Assembly (NCBI RefSeq): GCF_003073045.1
Contig: NC_037592.1
Coordinates: 10,506,007-10,570,006, forward strand
Reading direction: 5' to 3'
From: Pomacea canaliculata
Taxonomy: Eukaryota; Mollusca; Gastropoda; Architaenioglossa; Ampullariidae
Length of the DNA: 64,000 nt
Shown here: positions 1-9,783 of the stretch, piece after piece
How the letters are laid out: each line of letters begins with the position of its first letter
Position numbering within the stretch: the stretch's first letter is position 1
Notes under the pieces: generated by a model
The model's input: the letters and a program-made list of their open reading frames with translations, nothing else
Database searches by the model: none
Told to the model about the DNA's origin: nothing
Position numbers and translations under genes: made by a program

Positions 1-1402
1 TTTCAGAACAGGCTTTAACATTGTTTTCCTCGCTTGTAGTCACCCAAGTAGTAAACCTGAGTGTGAGCAGTGTTATAGCCGAAGTGTGGAAGACCTGCAC
101 CATGTTTTGCTAATATGTCTTAAATATACAGTCCTATGTAATAAATATACCCCACTCTTTTGTCATAAATGTCCCTACCCCTCTGAGGTTCACCTTTTGT
201 GTCAGAACCTTAAGGGAAACGTAGCTACTAATGTTGCTCTTTACATAACAATGTCTGAAAATGACAGCATGACATGAGAGTGGACATATCATGTATTGAA
301 TGCCATGGAATTGTTTACTCTTAAGTTGAAGCTTCAAACACAATATAGAAGTTGATGTTGTACAGCCACCCACTGTTAACATGCATGTAACCAGCAGTGT
401 GTGATGTTGATGTGGGCCAGATGGCCTCCCAAAAACGGAAATTTTTTTTCAAATTGTTCTGCCTCCTACAGTCGCTTAAGCAGCTTCTCTTTACAACATT
501 CAAAACATTAATGACAAACAAACAGAATCCGACATTTGACAGTACCAGATGTGGACTAATTAAATAACTCTTCCCCTCGTAACCGCAAAAAGACAGAACT
601 CAAATAAATGAATATAAAGCGAGTTGGAAAGACTTAATATCAAATTTAGAATAACTGCTCAGTGGAAGACAAAATGTGTACGAGACCATCTTGTGAGGAT
701 GTGGCCATATTCATTAACTGTCCATGTCTAGTAATTCAGCGGCGACCGCCGGCAAGTCTACCCTGCCCAACTCGTATTGCCATGACTGAGCAAAGAGGAC
801 AGCGGTCCTTTCAGACCCACAGAGACCTTCCATCAACCACCTCGACTGGCAAATCAATTCATCTGCGCAAGAGAAATTACAGAGGTTTCCCCTCAAAGAC
901 GCTGTGGGCCCATCAATCGTTCAGTCCACCCTCCTGACAGAACAGATACAGATACGGGTAGAGGTGGGATGGGAGAAATGGGACGCCTATGTGCATGTCT
1001 GAGATTTTATGGTTTTTATTGCTTGTGTGGGTGTGTGTGTGGGTGTGGGTGTGTTAGAGAGGAGGTATGAGGTGTGGGTGTGTGCGGATGGGAGAGGACA
1101 AGTACACGTGTTCAGTCGTCTGTTTGTAACAACAATGGCGACCTAATTTTCTAGTATTAATGGGGTCGTTCTTTAATCACATCCTTTACTCGTAAATTTC
1201 ATTGGTGATCTAATCAAATAGAGGACCAAGATGAGACTTTCAGTCTGGGTTTTTCATCCACTTAGTCTTTCTCTCTCTCCACTTCTCGGCAAGCGACAGG
1301 CGACAAGCTCCCTGACCACTGACCATAGACATCCATGGAAGTAAGATGTCTCGCAATTGTCATCACCTGCTCTGTGTCTCGGTCTCTTTGTCTGTCTACC
1401 AG
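1..1402. other. Intronic or upstream sequence of the TRPC gene; no exon recognised
   Basis: I see no coding exon here. Short open frames at 86-277 and 662-937 have no domain and no splice context. A (TG)n/(GTGTGG)-type low-complexity stretch lies at about 1020-1085. Because the first recognisable channel exon starts at an acceptor at 1401-1402, this is most likely the preceding intron; the exons for the ankyrin repeats and S1-S3 would lie outside the window to the left. Confidence 0.5.
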
Positions 1403-1651
1403 GGAGAACGACACTATCCCTGACCCTCAGATCCTGTCGCGCGTGCTGTTCTCCGTGGCCAACGTCATGAGTTTCGCGCGCATCGCCTACATACTTCCGG
1501 CCAGCGAGACCTTCGGACAGTTGCAGATCTCCTACGGCCGCATGCTGCAGGACGTGGGCAAGTTCATCTTCATCTACTTCACCGTCATGATCGCCTTCAT
1601 CTGTGGTCTGACCAGCCTCTACAGTCTCTCCAATAACGAGAACTTCAAAGA
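1403..1651 (+). CDS. TRPC: TRPC exon: S4-S5 linker and S5
   Basis: The acceptor is CTGTCTACCAG at 1392-1402 and the donor is GA|GTGAGC at 1652. The exon begins with the third base of a codon and ends with two bases of one. It encodes the S4 end ([15 protein letters not shown]), the TRPC signature around [14 protein letters not shown], and hydrophobic S5 ([19 protein letters not shown]). LQISxGRMLxDxGKF is a hallmark of TRPC channels. An upstream ATG at 1335 is in frame but lies before the acceptor, so it is intron read-through and not a start. Confidence 0.93.
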
Positions 1652-4600
1652 GTGAGCCCTCGCTTAGTCTTAGTTAAAGGCCTACTGGAGTGTAAAATCG
1701 CGCGCTTCGCGGCTTCAAAATTAAAGCCCAACCCTCATCTGTCTTGGCAACATTTCATTAATATGTGCTCAAAGCTCTTGATTTGTCTACAGATTTCAAT
1801 GATATCAATAATCCACATTCGCCTACCACTCCCCCCTCTCCAAAAAACAAAAAAAAGAAGAAAAAAGACATCCATGGAAAAACTGACAACAATTTTGACC
1901 TGTCAGTAATTTTCCGTTTTAATTTCATGTTTACTACGTTTTAATCTTTAATATTAGCACCTTTATCACTAAGAAATGCGTGTTTGTGTGTTGTTTAGTT
2001 TATTGGTTGGTTATTTGTTTGTCTTTTGTTTGTTTGTTTCTTTGTGTTTTTTATATGTTATTTTGTTTTTGGCGTTTGGTTTGATGTTTATAGTTTGGTT
2101 TTGTTGGGTTGGGTTTGATTGTTTCCTGATGGTTTCGTTTCGTTTTTTTATGCAATCATCCTTGTTTGCCTGTATGTCCATAGTTCAGATAACAGACAGA
2201 CAGGTACAGACAGTCAGATAGACGGACAGACAAATACATGGAATGACAGACGGATAAAAAGAGAGAATGAAGGTGTACAAGAGTAAACGACACAGACAAA
2301 CATAGAGGGAGAGATTGTAAAATGAACCATCACTAGAGAGACGTGTGCAGAAACTGTCTTCACTGTCTCTTGTGTCGCACCTCTCCAGTGACCGTCAGAC
2401 TTTCGTTATCATACGCCGTTGTTGTTTGAATGCCATTAGCACGGATAATGTGATCCTCACTATCAGGTGACCAGTCATCGTCCTCGTCCCCTGATATGTC
2501 TCATGGTTCAGTCCGCCACCTTCCGCGACAGCCAACTCCCAGTCCTCTTTCTTCCTATCCCTTTAAAGTATAATCCAGGAGTATTAAGTCGACAGTGGTT
2601 GCCACAAATCAGGGCTGACATGGAAAAAAGCTTTGCAGCCTGAAAATGGAATACCAGGTTTGCTTTTTACTGAAAGCAGAACACAAGGGATGCCACTGCG
2701 ACCATCCAAAATCTGTATATATATAGACAAACAGGGATACTTTCTATGTATGACTTCACAGCGAATTAGTAACAAAACGGAGGTTTGTTTTATTTATTTA
2801 TTTGCTTGTTTTGTTTGCTTGCACCAAAGGGAGGACTATACCTAATGCCAAAGTGGGCAAGGTCAGATGGGAAGAGCCAGCGGGCAACAAAATGGCCGAG
2901 AGATGGCTCAAACGGAGAAGACATCGCAGACACTTCCGTTTGGAGTCCAGAGCTCCTGAACCAGATTTTGTCCTAGTACTCTCGACCCTCTGTAAAGCTC
3001 GGGACCTAAGGTCAAATAAAACTTCCGAAAGATCCCCGTGACGCCAGCTCCCGCCCCTGCTGCAAAAGTGCGCACCGGCAACTGATGCCGCCAAGCCTTC
3101 CTATTATCCTCAGGTGTAAACAATCCATAAACATTTGCTGAACTCTTTCTACTCGATGTCCAACAGCCTGCTCAGAGAATCTCTTTATTTATTTTTATGG
3201 AACGCATTCTGCGCGTAACATTTTCGCTCCCCCTTGCGCTGGGAGAAGCAGAGGCTGGTAACTGCTGCGATATGGCGGATGGATGCTTTTGATCTCCAGT
3301 CCCTCGCAGGTACACACCTTACCTAGCATCTCGTACGACAGCCTCGATATCACACCTGCAAGGACTTATCACGAGGGTCGGGCCGCTCGAGGGCCGAGAC
3401 ACGGCGCATGCGCAGTGCATTCCTGCTTCAAAGCTCCCCCCCCCACCCAAGGTGTTTCAGTGAGTTGTGAATGAACTATGACATTCAGTGGCGACGCTAG
3501 AATGTTTCTGTGATAACCAGGGTCTGTAACGGGGCGAGGAACTGTGGGTAGGTAACGTCAGCGATTCCCTCTAATCTGTGCGGCTGGCAGTTAGCATCGT
3601 GCGCTGGGGGAAGATATTCGTTCTAAAGACTGCATTGACCTTTTCCTCCCAACCCTTCTATCTGCTTGTGCATATATCCGTTCAGTTTGTTGACATTCAA
3701 AAGTTTATCTCTTCTCGGCTATTTTCTGTGGTTGAACATTCCACTTCCTTTGTGGGTTTTTGCTTTTGAATGAATAGTTGATGAAGTAAAAACTGCAGCG
3801 TGTTATTCAATAGAATGAACTTTCCCCCATCTCCCTAAAAGAAAACGATAACTGACACTAAATGACAGTAACAAAGAGTTCAGTAAAATAATGGACAACG
3901 AATAATTGCTGAAATGGAAGGACCCAGATTTTCTACGATGTAAAATAATAAGAATTCTTGAAGAGTTCAGTCTTTGCTGTTCAGCCGCCGGCGCCGTTTG
4001 AGAAGCATCCTTGAGAAATCTCGTTGCCCAGCGACACAGCCAGTCAGATCCTGCCCCCCAACCACAACCACCACCACCCAGAAAATTTTAGAAACTCTTT
4101 TGCCTTGTTAGAAAGACAGGGGAATTATTGTGCGATTTATGTGAATAAAAGCAATGATGACAGTTGTTGCCTGGCAAACAAAACGCAGACATATATAATG
4201 AAGACTTCGTTATCCACCCAGATGTCAGTAATTTGGCTAAACATAATGCAGACATGATTATCCACATAGAAAGCCCTGTAAGTAATTTGGCAAATGTTAT
4301 CATGTTAACTTTGCGAAAGAGAAAAATAAAAGGTAACAAAACTCGTGCCCGGCCATACCTTGAATCAGAGAAGTCTTATCAAATTGGAATGGAACAAACA
4401 ATTTCTTAGAACTTTTCCAGTAAAACAAAACAACTTTAACAAATTAAGGACGATTATAATTAGATAGACAGACCTCTCTCGCCGAGACAAAATTCAGACT
4501 ATCGGATGTGGTTACAAGTACTAGGGTATCTACAAAATACGAACGTAGCCGATGTACCCGTATTACAGTTGCAAAGATACCAACGGAACTCAAGCAGCAT

Positions 4601-7600
4601 TGGGGTATGCTAGTATCTAGCGAACTTCATTCAGAAGAACCTAAAAGAAAACGATGGAAGAAGAAAAGAAGGACAAGAAATGAACGTCCGACTTGGCCGC
4701 TCGCTTCATCCACCAGCCTCTTCCCGCTGAGCCGCGCCATACCGCGCTACAGCTGCTGCCACCCACCCCCGGGTACACCAGATCGAGGCGCTCCCGAAAC
4801 ACGCGCCAAAACCTCATTTACAGCTGCGTGCGACTTCCACGGGGCATTTACAGGACTTTCTGCCAGACCTTCTCTCCGCCGCGGGTGCACACCGCCACAA
4901 AGCCATGGTGCCAAGCAAACAATGCAAGGACAACGCAGGTTCGGGTGGTGAAGGGGTTGGTGATGGTGGTGGTAGTGGAGGTAGACGGGGGTAAAGTCTT
5001 GCCGCCCATTTCCCGGATGCTCCCGTTTGCAAGGCGTGTTTTGCGTTTTGCAAACCATGTTCACAGGTGTGCGCAAACAAACAGCAAGGAAGTTGGTGGA
5101 GGGGCGAAGGGGCTGGTGTACTGCTGCGCTGTGGCATCCAGTCTTTTTCTACTGTACGAACTCTTTCCTCGTTGTCTTCCGTCCTCCACTTCCTACCCAT
5201 CTCCTCCCCGAAGCTTAGCCACCACATCTTTGCTTTTTAATTGTTATTTAGGAAAACGTTCGCGCGTGCTGTTCGCGCCGCTTGCAACATCAAGATGGCG
5301 GTGCGTCAGGTCACGTGACGTACATTTTTCCGACTGCAAAAGGGAGAAAACGAGAATGTATTAAAAAAAACCCGTGCCATTGAATGCGCATGCGTGGCTG
5401 AATATTGGCCGACTCACCTTATCCTTCCTGCTACCGAACTCTTCTGTAACTGCGGCATTATCTCCTTTCTGTTTTTCTTTTAAACTATCTTCCGCACAGG
5501 AGAGCCTCGGGTCACATTTTTATCTGTTCCCGCACTTCACGATGTCGCGAGAATAATGACTTGTTAAATAACTTGTAAGTTGTTAAATAACTTGTAAGTA
5601 ATTAGCTTTGATTCAGGTGAATATATTTACACCCTCTCCCTTCTTTCTCTTGTTCATCTCTCTTTCTCACCCTGACAGACTCCCTTACTTTTCTTTAAGT
5701 TTGTCCTCTGGTGTGTGCGCGCGCTTTCTGACTTGGTTTAAGATTGTTGGAGTTTCGCTCTTGTTTTGAAGTTAAATACATCAACAGGCTTACAAAACCA
5801 GCATACATAACTCTCAATGGTATTTTTGTCAGAAAAGTGCACTAAGTATTCAGAGCACCACTGTAAGTACATGGACTAAAGCATGCTAGCCACACTAGAT
5901 GTACTAGATGCTGACACCCGAACTCACCAGTTGTCAGCCATGTTTGTTGTCGTGTTGACAGCCTGATGCAGACGACAAGCACCTTATTCTGGGCAGCCTT
6001 CGGGATGGGCAACTCGGCGGCGCCAAACATTGAGCATGAAGGGCGACACCACATGGTGGAACTGGTCGGGTACATCTTGTACGGCGTCTACATACTGGGG
6101 GCTGTCGTCGTTCTCATCAACATGCTTATCGCCATGATGAGCAACACGTTTGAGGAGATACAGGTGAGAATCCCGTTATGCAGTGTGTGTGGTTATGGGA
6201 GTTACAGGTAAGAATCCCACTAAATGGGTCACAGACGTTATAGGTCAGAATTCCACTGCGCGAGGTGTGCTGGGTAGTTGCTAGGAGTTAAAGGTAGAAT
6301 CCCCAGTAGATGTGGTGTTGTCACACAAAAACAGGACACATGTTTACAATAAACACTGGAAACAGCGGTTATCCCAATAAACACTGGAAGGCTGTGTGTG
6401 ATAACAAGAAAAAAAGACAGAAGCCCTGAATATATCTATAGAAGTAGCAAGGAGTCGCGAACAATCAGGAATGTTTACAAGAAAATTTCCATAAACAGCC
6501 AAAAAGCAAATCATAAAAATATCTCAATCTTGTCTCTTGTGGTAACATATTACAAGGACTAACTTTTTCCATTTCCTGCATAATTAACTTTCAGTTTAAA
6601 GAGAAAATATATTTCAACCTTATGTTTTCGTGGACAAACGTTGAATACAAGCTTGACTCCCTTATCGCTCAGATTATCTCCCTGTTTGTTGACGAGGGGC
6701 AAAAGTTCAAATGTGACTGTGCGTGTGTCCAGCCTTCTCTACCAAGATGTGTATGTTATCGTTTGTGGAGTTGGAAGAACTGTTATCAGAGAAGTTTCCA
6801 TTTGTAGCTGGCTTCATGGCCGCACGCTTTTAGGAGGTAATCCAGTTAATGAAGGGAGATCATCGAGCTGCGCGATACGTGAGTAATCAATCAGTCTGCT
6901 GCAGGAGTGCGAGGACATCGAGTGGAAATTCGCACGCGCCAAGCTCTGGATCTCCTTCATTGAAGAGGGAACAACTCTACCGATCCCTTTCAACATCGTG
7001 CCCACCCCCAAGTCCATCCTCAAGCTCATCTACAGCATCAGAAACCTCTTCTCTGGATGTTCGGCAAGTGGCTTTCTCAGGACAAACTTGGTTTCTTTTC
7101 TGGAGAATCGTGATTTACTTTCATGCCATATTCGCTTTTTGTTCAAATCATATTTAGCTTAGACACATTTGGTTGCTTTTCGATAAACGTTTTGTTTCTT
7201 TCTAAAAAGTATTTTTACGACACATTTGGTTTCTTTCAATACGCATCTGGTTTCTTTTCAAGACACATTTGGTTTGTACAAGATACCAAGCTTAATTGTG
7301 TTTTTGTGGGTGTGAGGGATCCTGTCACAAAGTGTACCTCATATACCAAAGACACACCTAAGGCATGGGAACCCTGTTTTTTCATTACGTTTGTGTGAAC
7401 AGACGTTGAGCAGTGCTTCTGTTAATCCACCGAGTTCCTCGCTGTTGTGTTGAATATGCTCGTATCACGTGATCTTTATCTTCCAGGCTGAACGTGCAGA
7501 CACAGATGACAAAGACGGAGGCTTCGAGATCGATTACAAGGTGACCGAGCTTATATCCACCCCATAATTTTTGATTATGTCCTTGTTCCTGTCGTTTTGG

Positions 7601-9783
7601 TTCCTCAAGAAAAAAAAATCTCATGGTTCGTAGACAAATCATCTCAACTGTAGCGCAGTGCCTTCAGGAAGCTATTCATAGTAACACGTTGTACAGAGCG
7701 TGGGCCGATGGGATACTCCAATGGAAGGAACTCTAAAATAGACTTTGGGTAGTTTGGCTCAGTTTCATTTCTTAGTAAGAAATAATTTAGAAAAATCATT
7801 ACCATCCACGTCAAGAACTGTGATACAGCCTCAGCCTCAGTGCAAATGCAAGAAGTCAATCAACCAACCAATTAACCAAATAGTCAACCTACTTTTGTGT
7901 CTATTGACAGGCTATCATGCACAAGGTGGTTCTTAGATACATCCACAAGATGAAGTTCGAGAAGAAAGGAGACAGCATTAAAGAAGGTAAGTTAGAACCA
8001 TGCTACCACCGTTAAAATGTTATTTTTTTTCGACACATTTTCTGTCGGATAATGGCTGTGCTATCTCTATTTTACCTTAATCTAAAGTAATTGCTGCAAT
8101 ACGGAATTCGATACACCTTCAACAAAAAATAGCAATGAGCAACCAATCAACTAACCAACACCCAACCAACCATTGTACTCTGTCAACAGAAATGCTGGAC
8201 GCCAAGGAGGAGATCATCGCCCAGACCTACAACCTGTTTACTTCCCTGCACGTGCGTCTGGACGCCATGGAGCGACAACTCCTGGCCGTGACGTCCGACG
8301 TCGCCAGCAAAGGTGTCTACTCTGCCCACCCCACCTACATCAACGTCACCACCTACGCACCCGGCGGCGGTGCCCGGATCCCTGCCCCGACGACCACCAG
8401 CACCGCGGGGGCCAACACCACCACCGTGGTGAGGTCCACGTCGCCCAGCCAGTTCGGCCACCACACACCGCTGCACATGACTCGCTCTGTGCCGGGTGCT
8501 GTCGCCGAGGTGGCGATGACGTCAGGCCTTCCAACTCCCGGCTTCTACGAGCCGCGGCGTGAGTTTGTCAGTCGACGATGGTCGTACTATCAGGACCGCT
8601 CCCGTCGCTCAGAACGCTACAAGGCGTCTCCAGAACAAGTCCTACCCGAGCCACCCAGCACTCATCGAAAAGACAGCGTGCGCTCCGACAAACAAGGACG
8701 ACAGCTGCAGCAACAACAGGATCCAGACCACCATCCCCAACTATACCGACAAATGGCGACCACCAGCGACCATTCGCCCCCTCGTCAGCAGTTCCGGGAA
8801 GACAACTCCTCTGTGCGGCGCCAGTCGAGGAGACAAAGCGATTACTCTCCCGTGCGTTACGCCGAGGGGAAGGGCCATTCACCGGTTCGTCTTCAGGACA
8901 GGCCGGACTTCGACGAACGACTGGTCGAGCAAACAGAGCTGCGAGAACAGCAGCCGAGAGAAAAAATTAGAGACAAGGTAAAGCATTTCGCATGGAAGAA
9001 ATAATAATTGTATTAAACCCATGCATGTCCCTAGCAGCTAAAGCTTCAGCCAAAATCTGTGGTTATAATGAAGTTTTACACAATGCAGTAGTTATCTAAA
9101 GTTTCTGAATATTTTGTAAGTAGTTTAAAGGGAAGTGTTAGTGCACAGACATATTCTGATGGAGAATGTTGTTTATACAGAGAGAAATACAGACAACATC
9201 CTTGCAGCACGTTGAGGGACCTTCCTCATCCCTCCATGCCCACTTCGGCGGTTCAAGATCGTCGAGGCTCAACCCTCTGCACGGAGACCAGGCATCACAG
9301 GCGCCGCGGGCGAGTTCTCCTTCCAGTACCGGCCTTGGGAATCAGATGTACGTGCACCCCCAGCCTCAGCCTCCGCCGCAGTCGCAGCCGCTGCAAGATT
9401 TCATCCTCCGTCCTGACCTGACCCCCACACGTGCGCAGCGGCCAGCACTACGGCGGGAGTTCAGCCGCACCGAGCGCCATTACTCGCGCGGAGGAGCCGA
9501 TGGGAAGGGCAACAGGAGCCCCAGTCTCGGGGTTAGCAGCGGAGGTCAGGGAGGAGCAGGAGGGGAGGACAGAGACAGGGCCGCGCGCAGCCTGACCCCT
9601 CGCGCCAGCCCCAGTGCCTCCCCACTCCAGCCCAGCCCCACGCGCGTCATTCCACAAGCGCTGCACGAGGCGATGCTGGCGGAAGACCACCACGCGAGGA
9701 CTCAGTCTCTGCACCGGAACCACAACCGCAGGTCGTCCAGACGGTCGCCGGCCTTGAAGGCGCAGAGGAGCAAAGAAGTCTGA
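1403..9783 (+). CDS. TRPC: TRPC-type cation channel, 3' seven coding exons (gene overview)
   Basis: Seven exons on the plus strand join in frame: 1403-1651, 5962-6163, 6905-7063, 7487-7540, 7911-7986, 8190-8977, 9181-9783. Together they give 709 codons plus TGA; the sum of lengths minus one leading base is divisible by three. The product is the C-terminal part of a canonical transient receptor potential (TRPC) plasma-membrane cation channel: S4-S5 linker, S5, pore helix, S6, TRP box, then a long Ser/Arg/Pro/Gln-rich cytosolic tail. Family members are Ca2+-permeable tetramers usually gated downstream of phospholipase C. The N-terminal ankyrin repeats and S1-S3 are outside the window. The tail, roughly 460 residues after exon 5, is longer than in vertebrate TRPC4/5. 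Which TRPC subgroup it belongs to needs a tree. Confidence 0.93.
1652..5961 (+). other. Large TRPC intron with a GC-rich, promoter-like interior
   Basis: This 4.3 kb intron runs from GTGAGC to ...TTGACAG. It contains a (GACA)n-type repeat near 2190-2250, a T/G-rich stretch at 1976-2130, and GC-rich sequence at 3230-3440 and 4690-5400. An open frame at 4693-5364 (223 aa) has no recognisable domain and a composition typical of unselected GC-rich DNA, so I do not call it a gene. A near-exact tandem duplication of about 18 bp (TTAAATAACTTGTAAG) lies at about 5564-5598. Confidence 0.6.
5290..5395. promoter_or_regulatory. Cluster of promoter motifs (YY1-like, CACGTG E-box, NRF1-like)
   Basis: Within about 105 bases lie AAGATGGCGGT (5292-5302, YY1-like), GTCACGTGAC (5310-5319, palindromic E-box) and TGCGCATGCGT (5385-5395, NRF1-like). 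The sequence is locally GC-rich. This combination is common in CpG-type promoters of animals and could mark an internal TRPC promoter or a non-coding transcript. A GC-rich stretch at 3390-3425 has another NRF1-like GGCGCATGCGCAG. No transcript is visible from sequence alone. Confidence 0.35.
5962..6163 (+). CDS. TRPC: TRPC exon: pore helix, selectivity region and S6
   Basis: The acceptor is GTTGACAG at 5954-5961 and the donor is CAG|GTGAGA at 6164. The exon supplies the last base of a split codon and ends in phase 0. It encodes the pore helix and filter area ([15 protein letters not shown]), then S6 ([20 protein letters not shown]), ending SNTFEEIQ. LFWxxFG and NMLIAMM are diagnostic of TRPC pores. 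Confidence 0.95.
6905..7063 (+). CDS. TRPC: TRPC exon: TRP box region, followed by a GC splice donor
   Basis: The acceptor is CTGCTGCAG at 6896-6904. The exon encodes [15 protein letters not shown] and then [20 protein letters not shown]; EWKFARxKLW is the conserved segment containing the TRP box. To stay in phase 0 with the next exon it must end at 7063 using the donor TCG|GCAAGT, a GC-AG intron. The nearby GT dinucleotides at 7059 and 7068 both give phase 1. Confidence 0.9.
7150..7280. repeat. Degenerate tandem repeat in a TRPC intron
   Basis: The motif GACACATTTGGTTTCTTT and diverged versions recur at about 7159, 7219, 7238 and 7259. It looks like a short local tandem array with diverged spacers. 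No known element is recognised. Confidence 0.5.
7487..7540 (+). CDS. TRPC: TRPC exon: short acidic linker
   Basis: This 54-nt exon lies between TTATCTTCCAG (7476-7486) and donor GTGACC (7541). It is in phase 0 on both sides and encodes [19 protein letters not shown] symmetric short exon like this can be skipped without changing frame. Confidence 0.85.
7836..8188 (+). repeat. AACC-rich tracts preceding two consecutive TRPC acceptors
   Basis: Degenerate (AACC)n runs sit at 7856-7890 (AATCAACCAACCAATTAACC) and 8137-8172 (GCAACCAATCAACTAACCAA), each just upstream of an acceptor (7910 and 8189). They provide several CTAAC/TTAAC branch-point-like sequences. Related CCAACC runs also occur at about 10850 and 63820. 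Confidence 0.5.
7911..7986 (+). CDS. TRPC: TRPC exon: basic helix after the TRP region
   Basis: The acceptor is CTATTGACAG (7901-7910) and the donor is the consensus GTAAGT at 7987. The exon encodes [20 protein letters not shown] and on to KE, plus one base of the next codon. The equivalent segment in other TRPCs is a basic helix (VMRNLVKRYV-like) near the calmodulin/IP3-receptor binding region. Confidence 0.9.
8190..8977 (+). CDS. TRPC: TRPC exon: coiled coil and low-complexity cytosolic tail
   Basis: The acceptor is TCTGTCAACAG (8179-8189) and the donor is AAG|GTAAAG at 8978. The first codon (GAA) is split with the previous exon. An N-terminal amphipathic stretch ([20 protein letters not shown]) matches the position of the C-terminal coiled coil in TRPCs. 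After it come Thr/Ala-rich and then Ser/Arg/Gln-rich disordered sequence with several RRxS-type sites. GC-rich codon use contrasts with the AT-rich introns, which supports coding status. Confidence 0.92.
9181..9783 (+). CDS. TRPC: TRPC terminal coding exon
   Basis: The acceptor is GTTTATACAG (9171-9180), phase 0. There are 200 codons and then TGA at 9781-9783. The peptide is disordered, with a [12 protein letters not shown] tract and many Ser-Pro and Arg-Ser motifs, ending LKAQRSKEV. An ESKV/SKEV-like end resembles a class of C-terminal PDZ ligand (x-[ST]-x-V would be canonical; here it is SKEV, so imperfect). Confidence 0.88.
   Translation, partial: REIQTTSLQHVEGPSSSLHAHFGGSRSSRLNPLHGDQASQAPRASSPSSTGLGNQMYVHPQPQPPPQSQPLQDFILRPDLTPTRAQRPALRREFSRTERHYSRGGADGKGNRSPSLGVSSGGQGGAGGEDRDRAARSLTPRASPSASPLQPSPTRVIPQALHEAMLAEDHHARTQSLHRNHNRRSSRRSPALKAQRSKEV

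Noticed and set aside
2434..2575. Ser-rich plus-strand frame ([13 protein letters not shown]) that might be an extra TRPC exon
   Set aside because: TRPC exons 1403-1651 and 5962-6163 already join in phase across a conserved S5-pore segment, leaving no place for it.
4508..5364. Overlapping long open frames (147-223 aa) on both strands in GC-rich DNA
   Set aside because: Several frames are open at once because stop codons are rare in GC-rich sequence; no domain, no splice context, and they lie within a TRPC intron.
8173..8981. Other-frame ORFs (up to 140 aa) over the TRPC tail exon
   Set aside because: Shadows of the real exon in a GC-rich, low-complexity region; only the TRPC frame joins both neighbouring exons in phase.
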